Below are positions 25,841-34,441 of a DNA stretch of 64,000 bases, piece after piece (within the stretch, counting starts at the first letter, position 1; every line of letters starts with the position of its first letter). Origin of the DNA: Ignavibacteria bacterium (GTDB lineage: Bacteria; Bacteroidota; Ignavibacteria; Kapaibacteriales; Kapaibacteriaceae); NCBI GenBank assembly GCA_016873895.1, contig VGVV01000003.1:1-64000 (forward strand), given 5' to 3'. The notes beneath the pieces were generated by a model, which did not search any database, had not been told where the DNA came from, and saw only the letters and a list, made by a program, of their open reading frames with translations. The translations under genes were made by a program, and so were the position numbers.

Positions 25841-26374
25841 ATGTCAGCACCGGCGGTCGTCAAGCCCGTCGGTGCTGTTTTTTATAAGGATCCCAACGCC
25901 GATTCCAGATCCAACAAACCAGCACTTCCGATAGCTCCAAAGAAGGGGCTCAAGTATCCGGAGGCGGACTTAAAGTTCTTCCGCACCAATATTCAGCGTG
26001 CACGTGAAGATGCCTTCGAAGAACTGCGCATGCTTCGCGAACGCCTCGAAGACCTAACCAACAGCGAGAATAATGAGGACAGTTCGATTTACTCCATGCA
26101 CATGGCTGAGCAGGGCTCTGAAGCTGTTGAGAAGGAAAAGACCTACGCTCAGATTCAGCGCATCCAGGATTATATCCGTAAGCTAGAAGAGGCTCTCGGG
26201 CGTATCGATGACAAATCATACGGTATATGCCGCATGTGCGGAATTCTCATCGCAAAAGAGCGTCTCATTGCTGTGCCGATAACAACGTTGTCTGCATCGT
26301 TTAAGATACGTCAGCGCTGCCCAGACGATGGTATCGACCGAATCGTTGCAAAGAATCCAGATGCACTTAAATAG
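25841..26374 (+). CDS. DksA/TraR-family protein
   Basis: The 177 residues counted from the ATG contain a basic linker, a coiled-coil (FFRTNIQRAREDAFEELRMLRERLEDL ... IQRIQDYIRKLEEALGRI), and a DksA/TraR C4-type domain (YGICRMCGILIAKERLIAVPITTLS). DksA proteins bind RNA polymerase through the secondary channel and adjust promoters, often with ppGpp. Only the first CxxC of the zinc site remains; the positions of the second pair are Ser and Phe, as in many Bacteroidota homologues. A weak AGGGA precedes the ATG. The open frame upstream joins it to the H1-like repeats by a -1 shift, so the real protein may have an H1-like N-terminus. lspA follows after 27 bp. Confidence 0.88.
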   Translation: MSAPAVVKPVGAVFYKDPNADSRSNKPALPIAPKKGLKYPEADLKFFRTNIQRAREDAFEELRMLRERLEDLTNSENNEDSSIYSMHMAEQGSEAVEKEKTYAQIQRIQDYIRKLEEALGRIDDKSYGICRMCGILIAKERLIAVPITTLSASFKIRQRCPDDGIDRIVAKNPDALK

Positions 26375-26401
26375 TCTGCAGGACGGAGAAGTCTGAGTAT
26401 C

Positions 26402-26971
26402 ATGCGAAGCACCAGATGGTTCTATGCCATTGCCACAGGGCTGATCGTACTCGATCAGCTCTTGAAGCTTTTGGTAAAGGGTGGTACAATACTCGGACTG
26501 CAACATCAGGGTATGTACTTGGGCGAATCATTCCCACTCTTGGGAGAGGCTGTTCGAATCACATTTGTCGAAAATCCGGGTATGGCATTTGGAATCAGCT
26601 GGGGCAGCGGTAAGGTTATTCTCACGCTGATAACCATCGCTATAGCTGCAGCACTCGGAGTTATCGTATACCGCAGGCATGATGCGCCAAAGATTGAGCG
26701 TACAGCATACATGCTCATATTCTCTGGGGCAGTTGGCAATCTTATCGATCGCATATTTTACGGGGTCTGGTATAACGAGGGTCCGTTATTCGAAGGCAAG
26801 GTGGTTGACTTCCTCCAGGTTGATATCCCTGATATAGTGTGGTTTGGCGCTGAATACACGCATTTCCCTGTGTTCAATTTAGCAGACTCCTGTGTTTCGA
26901 TTGGAGTGGTCTTGATGCTGATTGCCGCGTTTTTTACTCCAAAGGTAGTGCCTGCTCCAACTGAGCACTGA
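26402..26971 (+). CDS. lspA: Lipoprotein signal peptidase (signal peptidase II)
   Basis: LspA cleaves the signal peptide from diacylated prolipoproteins in the inner membrane. The 189-residue protein has four hydrophobic segments and the conserved blocks VLDQLLKL, FVENPGMAFG, SGAVGNLIDRI, VVDFLQV and FNLADSCVSIG. The catalytic aspartates are most likely D136 (VVDF) and D162 (NLADS). It contains a moderately long insert (about residues 120-155) between these motifs. It lies between the DksA-like gene and rluD, an order common in Bacteroidota. Substrates in the window include the lipoprotein at 49207. Confidence 0.96.
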   Translation: MRSTRWFYAIATGLIVLDQLLKLLVKGGTILGLQHQGMYLGESFPLLGEAVRITFVENPGMAFGISWGSGKVILTLITIAIAAALGVIVYRRHDAPKIERTAYMLIFSGAVGNLIDRIFYGVWYNEGPLFEGKVVDFLQVDIPDIVWFGAEYTHFPVFNLADSCVSIGVVLMLIAAFFTPKVVPAPTEH

Positions 26972-26982
26972 GATTGCAAACT

Positions 26983-28074
26983 ATGAGTGCTCTCGAGCGC
27001 ACCGAACACACGTACGAGATTCTTGTTACGCCGGGTAAAAAGCCCGAACGACTCGACGCCTATATCACGCGTAGTATCGCGATGGCAACGCGTACTCGCG
27101 TGCAAAAAGCCATTGACGCTGGAGCTGTGCATGTAAACGGATTGCTTCAACGAGCTAATTACAAGGTTAAGCCTAACGACGTGATCACTGTTACAGTGAT
27201 GCGACCGCCACCACTTCAGCTAATTCCGCAAGAGATACCGCTCGAGATTTTGTATGAAGATGACCACCTGTTGGTTATCAACAAGGCTCCTGGAATTCTG
27301 GTGCATCCTGGATTGGGCAATCGAGATGGCACGCTCGTTAATGCTGTGCTCTGGCACTTGGGTCAGCGCGACCCAATCAATGTGCTAAAGGCCCGCGAGG
27401 ATTGGGGTGACGATGCCGAGTTGCCGGATGAGGGGGCTGGTGATGCAGAGTCGGAGATTTGGGAAATTGGCCAAGGGTTGGAACAGGAAAACGCCGCTGT
27501 GCGTCCCGGAATTGTGCATCGGTTGGACCGTGACACGTCAGGTGTTATGGTTATTGGTAAGACATACCAAACCACGATGCAGCTCGCAACGCAGTTCGCA
27601 GATCGCACTGTTTCGCGGCAGTATGTAGCTCTCTGCTGGGGTGTACTAGGGGATGATACGCAACTCATCGAAGGCGACATCGGGCGATCTCCACGCGATC
27701 GTACCCTACGAGCAATTGTGCGCACAGGTGGTAAGTATGCCGCTACAGAGGTAACAGTGCATGAGCGATTCCTTTTTGCCACACTGATAACATGTAAGCT
27801 TCGCACAGGGCGCACACATCAGATACGTGTTCACCTGAGTTCGCGCAAGCATCCGCTTGTTGGCGACCCCGACTACAGTGGACGCGAAGCAGCAATTCAG
27901 AGCCTGCACCACGGTTACCGTCTCAAAGGTCAGGAGCTCTTAAAGCATATTCATCGGCAAGCTCTGCATGCCCGCAGCTTGGAATTCACGCATCCGATAA
28001 CACGAGAACGCCTGAAGTTCGAGAGCCCCTTGCCAGCAGATATGCAGCAGTGCTTAGACTTACTTCGGGGTTGA
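26983..28074 (+). CDS. rluD: RluD-type 23S rRNA pseudouridine synthase
   Basis: The 363-residue enzyme isomerises uridines of 23S rRNA to pseudouridine. It has an N-terminal S4 RNA-binding domain (ERLDAYITRSIAMATRTRVQKAIDAGAVHVNG), the catalytic motif HRLDRDTSGVMV with Asp182, and the late motifs TGRTHQIRVHLSSRKHPLVGDP. An acidic insert of about 40 residues (roughly 135-172, EDWGDDAELPDE) precedes the catalytic loop. The ATG at 26983 follows lspA by 11 bp. Its 3' end overlaps the convergent mtgA by 15 bp. Confidence 0.95.
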   Translation: MSALERTEHTYEILVTPGKKPERLDAYITRSIAMATRTRVQKAIDAGAVHVNGLLQRANYKVKPNDVITVTVMRPPPLQLIPQEIPLEILYEDDHLLVINKAPGILVHPGLGNRDGTLVNAVLWHLGQRDPINVLKAREDWGDDAELPDEGAGDAESEIWEIGQGLEQENAAVRPGIVHRLDRDTSGVMVIGKTYQTTMQLATQFADRTVSRQYVALCWGVLGDDTQLIEGDIGRSPRDRTLRAIVRTGGKYAATEVTVHERFLFATLITCKLRTGRTHQIRVHLSSRKHPLVGDPDYSGREAAIQSLHHGYRLKGQELLKHIHRQALHARSLEFTHPITRERLKFESPLPADMQQCLDLLRG

Positions 28075-28749
28075 GACGCCTTTCATACGCCCGCGTATCC
28101 AGCTAGCCTTGCGCCTTGTGTAGGTGCTCGGGGCAGAAGCACTGAATTTCCGTGGGTTGGGAACAATCGCAGCAAGCAGCGAAGCCTGCTCGGTGGAGAT
28201 GTCTTGAATATCTGCATCAAACCATGTGCTGGCAGCCTGGTGTGCACCGTAGACACCGTTGCCCCACTCGATCATGTTCAGGTATACTTCTAGAATTCTC
28301 TCTTTACCCCATAATGCTTCGGTTAGATACACGAAGTAGACTTCGGCACCTTTGCGAAGCATCGATCGCCAGGGAATCAAAAACACATTCTTGCAGGTCT
28401 GCATTGTAATTGTACTTGCCCCTAAAGGGAGCTTCCCATTGCGAACACGGGCAACATTTACCCGTCGTGCATTCTTCACGGCCTTCCAGTCGATGCCGGC
28501 ATGGCGCATAAATCCCGCATCCTCGCCCGCAATCACTGCTTTGCCAACTGCCGGTGCAACATCACTCATTGAAACCCAATGATGCTTGATGAGCATTGAT
28601 TTGCCCGTAAATGGCGCATGCACAAAGCGCCATACCATGAGCGGTGTTACACATGGCGGAACAACTCGGAACAGTGCCACGACAATCACGGTAAACACGA
28701 TAAATGCCATGATGCTTCTACCAAGCCATATGAGTATCGATTTGATCAT
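28060..28749 (-). CDS. mtgA: Monofunctional peptidoglycan glycosyltransferase
   Basis: MtgA polymerises lipid II into glycan strands at the periplasmic face. The 229-residue protein has one N-terminal transmembrane helix (about 8-30) and a GT51 domain with AVIAGEDAGFMRHAGIDW (catalytic Glu76), GASTITMQTCKNVFL, and the GKERILEVYLNMIEWGNGVYG block. There is no transpeptidase domain. A TACTTTTG element ends 7 bp before the ATG with ATTG 19 bp upstream. It is divergent from lrp. Confidence 0.95.
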   Translation of the reverse strand: MIKSILIWLGRSIMAFIVFTVIVVALFRVVPPCVTPLMVWRFVHAPFTGKSMLIKHHWVSMSDVAPAVGKAVIAGEDAGFMRHAGIDWKAVKNARRVNVARVRNGKLPLGASTITMQTCKNVFLIPWRSMLRKGAEVYFVYLTEALWGKERILEVYLNMIEWGNGVYGAHQAASTWFDADIQDISTEQASLLAAIVPNPRKFSASAPSTYTRRKASWIRGRMKGVSTPK

Positions 28750-28756
28750 TCCTGTG

Positions 28757-28787
28757 CAAAAGTATATGCTGTCGGTAGATTAACAAT
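28757..28787 (-). promoter_or_regulatory. Promoter of mtgA (ATTG-19-TACTTTTG)
   Basis: On the minus strand ATTG (28787-28784), a 19-bp spacer and TACTTTTG (28764-28757) match the Bacteroidota TTTG-N19-TAnnTTTG promoter with one mismatch. The -7 element ends 7 bp before the mtgA ATG. The -33 element lies inside the TTAAC/GTTAA repeats that could be a regulator site. Confidence 0.6.
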
Positions 28788-28815
28788 CGTTAAGTTGGCA
28801 ACTGCAAAACTTAAC
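28780..28815. promoter_or_regulatory. Candidate operator: TTAAC/GTTAA inverted repeats between mtgA and lrp
   Basis: TTAAC (28780-28784) and GTTAA (28789-28793) form one inverted repeat, and GTTAAGTT (28789-28796) with AACTTAAC (28808-28815) forms a second perfect 8-bp one with an 11-bp spacer. The set lies just upstream of lrp and covers the mtgA -33 element. It could be a self-regulatory site of the Lrp-type protein; this is inference from location only. Confidence 0.45.
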
Positions 28816-28827
28816 AAATAGCAAGAA

Positions 28828-29280
28828 ATGCCAGTAAAAGACCTCGATAAGAACATTTGTGCACTACTCCAAGAGAATGCACGAATGAGCATGAATGAGA
28901 TCGCGGAAGCGGTTGGAGCTTCGGTACCAACTGTTAGTGAGCATGTTAAGAAGCTTGAGGCCGATGGTGTCATACGCGAGTATACGACACTTCTAGATCC
29001 CGCTGAATTTGGATTCGATGTAACAGCGTTCATTTATGTCGACCTCGATTCGAGTTCTGCATACGATGGATTTCGCAGACAGTGTCGGGCTCGTAAGGAC
29101 GTGCTTGAATGTCATGCGATAACTGGTACAGCTTCGCATGTGCTCAAGGTGCGTTGCGCCAATACGGCCGCACTGGAGCAATTGTTGAGTTCGATTCAGC
29201 AATGGAAGGGTGTGTCAAAGACGCTCACCAACGTTGTTCTGAGCACGCATAAAGAACAAACTCAGATACCTATTTCGTAA
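28828..29280 (+). CDS. Lrp/AsnC-family transcriptional regulator
   Basis: The 150-residue protein has an N-terminal AsnC-type helix-turn-helix (MSMNEIAEAVGASVPTVSEHVKKLEADGVIREYTTLLDP) and a C-terminal RAM ligand-binding domain (VTAFIYVDL ... VLECHAITGTASHVLKVRCANTAALEQLL). The family senses amino acids and forms octamers. Glutamine synthetase III follows 21 bp downstream and is likely cotranscribed, so nitrogen or glutamine control is a reasonable inference. Inverted repeats upstream may be its own operator. Confidence 0.93.
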   Translation: MPVKDLDKNICALLQENARMSMNEIAEAVGASVPTVSEHVKKLEADGVIREYTTLLDPAEFGFDVTAFIYVDLDSSSAYDGFRRQCRARKDVLECHAITGTASHVLKVRCANTAALEQLLSSIQQWKGVSKTLTNVVLSTHKEQTQIPIS

Positions 29281-29301
29281 TACACGCGTTCAGGAGTTGT
29301 A

Positions 29302-31458
29302 ATGTCTTCAAATGTTGATATCTCATCGCTGGCTAAGAATTGGAGGCTAGACGGACTTCAGTACCCGTCTCCTACAGACGTTGTCAATGAAGTCTTTGCG
29401 AGCGACGTGCTCACGATGGAAGAGATGCGTCAGCGTCTTAGCAAGCCCGTCTGGAAGTCGCTTGTAGCTACGATAGAACGTGGTGCAACGCTCGACAGCG
29501 CGATTGCCGACACCGTTGCAATGGCCATGAAAACATGGGCCATGGAACGCGGCGCAACACATTTTACGCATTGGTTCCAACCACTTACTGGTCTTACGGC
29601 AGAGAAGCATGAGTCTTTTGTAACGCCTACGAGTGATGGGTCTGCCATTTCTCAGTTCTCGGGCAAGGAGTTGATACAAGGCGAGCCAGATGCTTCATCG
29701 TTTCCGAGCGGGGGGCTACGGGCCACATTCGAGGCAAGGGGCTATACAGCGTGGGACCCAACATCTCCTGCCTTTATCACGCGCCACTCGAATGGTGCAA
29801 CATTATGTGTACCAACTGCATTTGCTTCATGGACTGGTGAAGCGCTCGACAACAAAACGCCCTTGCTGAGAAGTATAGAGGATGTGAACATTGCTGCAAA
29901 ACGTGCCCTTGCTTTGTTTGGTGATACAGATACACAGCGCGTGGTGTCTACAGTGGGGGTTGAACAAGAGTATTTCTTGATCGACGAGGAGTTCTACTAC
30001 AGGCGTCCAGATCTTGTTATGTGTGGCAGAACATTGTTTGGTGCGCAGCCACCAAAGGGACAGGAACTCGAGGATCATTACTTCGGATCGATACCTGATC
30101 GAATTCTGACATATATGACTGATGCCGAACATCAATTGTATGCTCTGGGTATCCCGGTAAAGACTCGCCACAACGAAGTTGCTCCGGGTCAGTTCGAGGT
30201 AGCACCGATTTTTGAACAATCAAACATAGCAGCCGATCATCAACAACTTGTTATGCAGGTGCTACGCAATACGGCACGTAGATATGGTTTGGTATGTTTG
30301 ATGCACGAAAAGCCATTTGCAGGAGTGAATGGCTCCGGAAAGCATGTGAACTGGTCTATGTCTACAGACGGCGGACAGAACCTTCTCGAGCCTGGTGATA
30401 CTCCGCAGAACAATTTGCAGTTTCTCTTCTTCTGCGCAGCCATTATTCGCGCACTTGATTTGCATCAAGATCTTGTTCGAACCACGGTAGCATCGGCCTC
30501 CAACGATCATCGCTTGGGAGCCAATGAGGCGCCCCCTGCAATCATGTCGATGTTTCTCGGTGAACAGCTTACAGAGATCTTTGAGCGCATCATAAGCGGC
30601 AAAGGGGGCTCGTCGAAGAAGGCGGGCATTCTTGGTCTTGGCACAGAGGTGCTGCCGAAGCTGCCTCAGCATGCAGGAGATCGAAACAGAACGTCGCCGT
30701 TTGCGTTTACAGGTAATAAGTTCGAGTTCCGTGCCGTTGGGTCTTCGCAGTCGGTTTCGTTCGCCATTACGGTCCTGAATGTGATCGCGGCGGAGTCCAT
30801 CGATGCGATGTCTGCAATGATTGCTGCACGTATCAAGAAGAAACAGTCGTTTGAGTCTGCTCTTTCAGACGTGATTAAGGATGTGTACAAGAAGCATTCC
30901 CGTATCATCTTTAACGGCGATGGATATTCCGATGACTGGCATAAGGAGGCAGCCAAGCGTGGTCTGCTAAACCTAACAACTTCGGTTAGTGCAATAGAGA
31001 CGTTGGTGAATGCGAAGAACAAGGATCTGTTTGCTACGCAGGGAGTGCTCACTGCACGCGAGCTCGAGGCGCGACAGGAAGTGATGTTGGACCAGTATTT
31101 TAAATCGGTAAACATTGAGGGCGAAACAACGGAATGGATTGCTCAAACGCAGATCCTTCCGGCGGTGCTTCGTTACCTGCGTGAAATGTCGTCCGTGGGG
31201 ATCACAAGTAAAGCCCTCACGGGTATGACTGATGAGCTGGCTGCTCATGCCGACGAGTTTATATCTGCTCTCTCGTTGCTGCGCAAGCAGAACGCAGAGC
31301 TAGGGGGCGAAACAGTGCATACCAAATCGCATCATATGCTCGACAATGTGATACCAGCAATGAATCAAGTACGCAGCGCAGCAGACGCCCTCGAGCGGCT
31401 TACAGCTCACGATCACTGGCCATTGCCTTCGTATCGTGAAATGTTGTTTGTGAAGTAG
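29302..31458 (+). CDS. glnN: Glutamine synthetase type III
   Basis: GSIII makes glutamine from glutamate, ammonia and ATP in the cytoplasm. At 718 residues it is of the long class III size, unlike GSI (about 470). Motifs are [58 protein letters not shown], and [16 protein letters not shown] with the catalytic-loop region. The AGGAG sequence 9 bp upstream is a good Shine-Dalgarno. GSIII is common in Bacteroidota and cyanobacteria. Cotranscription with the Lrp-type gene suggests nitrogen regulation. Confidence 0.96.
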   Translation: MSSNVDISSLAKNWRLDGLQYPSPTDVVNEVFASDVLTMEEMRQRLSKPVWKSLVATIERGATLDSAIADTVAMAMKTWAMERGATHFTHWFQPLTGLTAEKHESFVTPTSDGSAISQFSGKELIQGEPDASSFPSGGLRATFEARGYTAWDPTSPAFITRHSNGATLCVPTAFASWTGEALDNKTPLLRSIEDVNIAAKRALALFGDTDTQRVVSTVGVEQEYFLIDEEFYYRRPDLVMCGRTLFGAQPPKGQELEDHYFGSIPDRILTYMTDAEHQLYALGIPVKTRHNEVAPGQFEVAPIFEQSNIAADHQQLVMQVLRNTARRYGLVCLMHEKPFAGVNGSGKHVNWSMSTDGGQNLLEPGDTPQNNLQFLFFCAAIIRALDLHQDLVRTTVASASNDHRLGANEAPPAIMSMFLGEQLTEIFERIISGKGGSSKKAGILGLGTEVLPKLPQHAGDRNRTSPFAFTGNKFEFRAVGSSQSVSFAITVLNVIAAESIDAMSAMIAARIKKKQSFESALSDVIKDVYKKHSRIIFNGDGYSDDWHKEAAKRGLLNLTTSVSAIETLVNAKNKDLFATQGVLTARELEARQEVMLDQYFKSVNIEGETTEWIAQTQILPAVLRYLREMSSVGITSKALTGMTDELAAHADEFISALSLLRKQNAELGGETVHTKSHHMLDNVIPAMNQVRSAADALERLTAHDHWPLPSYREMLFVK

Positions 31459-31468
31459 CTTCCCAGCG

Positions 31469-33892
31469 CTACTTTTTGGTAGCCTTCTTCACAACTTTCT
31501 TAGCAACCTTTTTCGCGGCCGTCTTTTTGACGGCCGTTTTCTTTACGGCAGTTTTCTTTACGGCGGTTTTCTTGGCTGTAGTATTCTCTGCTGCGGCAGC
31601 TTTGACAGGTTTCTGCGGTGCCTGCTGGAGTGCAAGCTGTAGGCACTCCTCCAGCGTTAGAGATGCTGCATCGGTGTCTTTAGGAATGCGAACGTTTTGT
31701 TTGCCTACCTTGATAAACGGACCCCAACGCCCCTTCAGAATCTTTACGTTGTCGTCTTCGGGGAATGTCTTGATCGTGTTTTCCTCGATCTTCTGACGTC
31801 GCGCCAGAATCACCTCCACGCCACGCGTCCCGTCGATGGTGTATGGGTTATCCTCTTTCGGCAACGAATAGAATGCCTTGTTGTGTTCGATATACGGACC
31901 GAAACGGCCTAGCTTTGCGTCCATTGGATGCTCTTCAAACAGTCCAATAGTGCGCGGGAATTTAAAGAGCTCGAGGGCCTCTTCAAGTGTGATGGTCTCA
32001 ATCTTGAGCGTACCGGTGAGCCCCTTCTGACGCTTCACTTCGTCATCGGCTTCACCTATCTGGGCTATTGGGCCGTACCGCGCCAGTCTGACGTAAACAT
32101 TTTTACCAGAGGCTGGATCAACGCCAAGTAAGCGTTCACCGCTCTGGCGCTCGGCTGTTTCGCTCGTTCTGCGTAGTTCGGCCTCGAATGGTCCATAAAA
32201 TGCACGGATCATTTCTGTCCAGCGAACCATCCCTTGGGCTATCTCATCGAACTGCTTCTCCACGTTTGCCGTAAAGTTGTAGTCCATGATATTATCGAAA
32301 TGCTTGACGAGAAAATCTGTTACAATCATCCCAATATCAGTAGGTGCGAGCTTGTTCTTTTCTGCACCAGAAGTCTCTTGATGAACTCGTCGTGAAACTG
32401 CATCGTGTTGCAGCACAAGCTCTCTGATGTCACGTTTGCGTCCCTCGCGCTCGGGCTTGTCTACATAGTTGCGCGCCTGAATGTTCTGAATCGTAGGTGC
32501 GTATGTCGAAGGGCGACCAATGCCAAGCTCTTCCAACGCCTTAACTAGAGATGCTTCTGTGTATCTAGCTGGAGGGCGTTCGAAGCGTTCTTTTGCAGAC
32601 ATGGACTGAAACACAAGATCTTGTCCAACCCGCAACGGCGGGAGCATCTTCGATGTTTCCTCATCATCCTGGTCGTCATCAGAGCGCGACTCACTATAGA
32701 CACGGAGAAAACCGTCAAAAACGATTACTTCACCAGTAGCCGTTAGCGTATCGGGTAGCGATGATATTGAGATTGCTGCTATTGTTCGTTCAAGCTTGGC
32801 GTCAGACATCTGCGATGCCATCGTACGCTTGTAGATCAAATCATAGAGCTTAGCATGAGCATCGGACTCGACAGCTTTACGTCGTGCAAAGTCTGTTGGT
32901 CTAATTGCTTCGTGAGCTTCCTGGGCAGATGCAACTTTTGTGGTGTAGTTGCGCGGACTGCTGTATTGGCTTCCAAAGGATGAAACGATTTCCTGTTTGG
33001 CTGCCTCAATTGCCAGCTCTGAGAGATTCTGCGAGTCTGTCCGCATGTATGTGATAAGACCTTGTTCATAGAGATCTTGAGCAAGTCTCATGGTACGCAC
33101 GAGCGTATAGCCTAGTTTTCTACTGGCTTCTTGCTGGAGTGTAGAGGTTGTAAACGGTGGAGAAGCGCGCTTTGTGCTGGGTTTGGTTTCAAGGTTAACA
33201 ATCGAGTATTGAGCGCCGATACAAGAATCCAAAAATGCACGGGCACCTTCCTCTGTGTGGAATCGTTTTGGATGTTCGGCAGTTACTACTTTGCCATCAA
33301 CATCGAACGTAGCCACAATCTTGAATTGGCTTGTGGCACTGAAGGCCTGAATCTCACGTTCACGTTCAACAACGAGACGCACAGCAACAGACTGTACGCG
33401 TCCGGCAGAAAGTTTTGCCTGAACCTTTCTCCATAAAACAGGGGATAAGCCATAACCGACGAGTCTGTCTAGGACACGTCGGGCCTGCTGAGCATCTACC
33501 AGATTCTTGTCGATCCCCCGAGGATTCTGCACAGCCTTTACGATCGCTGGCTTGGTGATCTCGTGAAAAACGATGCGCTTTGTCTTTGCCTCTGAGAGCT
33601 CGAGAGCCTCTACAAGGTGCCAAGCGATGGCCTCGCCCTCACGGTCTTCGTCAGATGCCAACCACACGATATCGGCTTGTTTAGCCCGCTTTTTCAGGTC
33701 GGTTACAAGCTTCTTCTTATCCTCGCTAACCTCGTAATTGGGGCGAAAATTGTTTGCTATATCGATAGCCTTATCATTTCCGGCTAGGTCTCGGATATGG
33801 CCCATGCATGAAGTAACCTCAAACTCACCACCCAAATACTTCTGAATGGTCTTTGCCTTTGAGGGCGACTCTACGATAACAAGGTTCTTCAT
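31469..33892 (-). CDS. topA: DNA topoisomerase I with Lys-rich tail
   Basis: This is a type IA topoisomerase relaxing negative supercoils. The 807-residue protein has a Toprim domain (VIVESPSKAKTIQKYLG ... WLASDEDREGEAIAWHL), the active-site segment GLITYMRTDS (Tyr near residue 281), and C-terminal Toprim_C-type repeats (RYGPIAQIG, GRFGPYIE, GRWGPFIKVG) instead of cysteine zinc fingers. The final 35 or so residues are KKTAVKK-type repeats, an H1-like tail that should raise DNA affinity. It follows fur by 16 bp in the same direction and ends near the convergent glnN. Confidence 0.96.
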   Translation of the reverse strand: MKNLVIVESPSKAKTIQKYLGGEFEVTSCMGHIRDLAGNDKAIDIANNFRPNYEVSEDKKKLVTDLKKRAKQADIVWLASDEDREGEAIAWHLVEALELSEAKTKRIVFHEITKPAIVKAVQNPRGIDKNLVDAQQARRVLDRLVGYGLSPVLWRKVQAKLSAGRVQSVAVRLVVEREREIQAFSATSQFKIVATFDVDGKVVTAEHPKRFHTEEGARAFLDSCIGAQYSIVNLETKPSTKRASPPFTTSTLQQEASRKLGYTLVRTMRLAQDLYEQGLITYMRTDSQNLSELAIEAAKQEIVSSFGSQYSSPRNYTTKVASAQEAHEAIRPTDFARRKAVESDAHAKLYDLIYKRTMASQMSDAKLERTIAAISISSLPDTLTATGEVIVFDGFLRVYSESRSDDDQDDEETSKMLPPLRVGQDLVFQSMSAKERFERPPARYTEASLVKALEELGIGRPSTYAPTIQNIQARNYVDKPEREGRKRDIRELVLQHDAVSRRVHQETSGAEKNKLAPTDIGMIVTDFLVKHFDNIMDYNFTANVEKQFDEIAQGMVRWTEMIRAFYGPFEAELRRTSETAERQSGERLLGVDPASGKNVYVRLARYGPIAQIGEADDEVKRQKGLTGTLKIETITLEEALELFKFPRTIGLFEEHPMDAKLGRFGPYIEHNKAFYSLPKEDNPYTIDGTRGVEVILARRQKIEENTIKTFPEDDNVKILKGRWGPFIKVGKQNVRIPKDTDAASLTLEECLQLALQQAPQKPVKAAAAENTTAKKTAVKKTAVKKTAVKKTAAKKVAKKVVKKATKK

Positions 33893-33908
33893 GCGTTCCT
33901 AGTGTGGT

Positions 33909-34376
33909 TTAGTCCTGTTTATTGTACTCGCAAACACCCGGATCGTAACAAACTGCAAAAATCTGCAGAGAATGCGTCACCGGTCTAAAATCAAGGCGGC
34001 CGCAGACCCTGTCCCGTATTGCATCAATTCCTTCCTCTCGAAACTCGACAATGCGTCCACACTCCATGCATATCAGGTGGTCGTGGTCGGGCATACGGCT
34101 CGAGAGCTCAAAATGTGCACTATCGCCCTGGAAGCGATGCTTCATCAGAATTCTGCACTGTGTAAGTAAATCCAGCGTGGAATAAATGGTAGCGCGCGAG
34201 ATGCGGTCGCCCCTTCCATTCATGTATAGGTAGAGCTCATCTGCGTTGAAGTGACGATCTAACTCGCCGATCCGATCAAGAACGTTATTGCGCTCTTGAG
34301 TGTTTCGGTACTTCTTGCGTTTCAAGTATTCAGCGAACTGAATCTTGAGCTTTTCGATATTCGGTTCAGTGGACAT
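33909..34376 (-). CDS. Fur-family metalloregulator
   Basis: The 155-residue protein has the Fur winged helix (KKYRNTQERNNVLDRIGELDRHFNADELYLYM ... RISRATIYSTLDLL) and the metal region HFELSSRMPDHDHLICMECGRIVEF, with a late CYDPGVC. The Cys spacing differs from the CxxC pair of E. coli Fur at the C-terminus, so Fur, PerR or Zur cannot be told apart from sequence alone. The ATG at 34376 is preceded by TATATTTG 5 bp upstream. topA follows in the same transcript; speA is divergent with overlapping promoters. Confidence 0.9.
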   Translation of the reverse strand: MSTEPNIEKLKIQFAEYLKRKKYRNTQERNNVLDRIGELDRHFNADELYLYMNGRGDRISRATIYSTLDLLTQCRILMKHRFQGDSAHFELSSRMPDHDHLICMECGRIVEFREEGIDAIRDRVCGRLDFRPVTHSLQIFAVCYDPGVCEYNKQD

Positions 34377-34381
34377 CTGCG

Positions 34382-34389
34382 CAAATATA
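34382..34389 (-). promoter_or_regulatory. Candidate -7 promoter element TATATTTG for fur-topA
   Basis: TATATTTG on the minus strand fits TAnnTTTG and ends 5 bp before the fur ATG. It faces the speA -7 element at 34398 with 8 bp between them, so both promoters cannot be occupied at once. No clear -33 box is seen. Confidence 0.5.
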
Positions 34390-34397
34390 TAAGTGCG

Positions 34398-34405
34398 TAG
34401 TTTTG
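34398..34405 (+). promoter_or_regulatory. Candidate -7 promoter element TAGTTTTG for speA
   Basis: TAGTTTTG fits TAnnTTTG and lies 36 bp before the speA ATG, leaving room for a short leader. It overlaps the DNA that the fur promoter would use. No -33 match is seen because that position falls at the fur start codon. Confidence 0.4.
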
Positions 34406-34441
34406 CGATTCGATTTCTCATTGCTAAAAACAAGATTACCT

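Noticed and set aside
25308..25863. Long open frames on the other strand and frame of the H1-like gene (Phe/Leu/Ala-rich, Gln/Arg-rich and acidic)
   Set aside because: They are mirror products of the 21-bp repeat, whose codons avoid stops in other frames; only the forward AAKPAKK frame has a GAGG and a sensible composition.
34380..34407. Fur-box palindrome between fur and speA
   Set aside because: The CGCAAA/TTTGCG arms coincide with the ends of two opposed TAnnTTTG promoter elements, and the spacing (16 bp) is not that of a Fur box.
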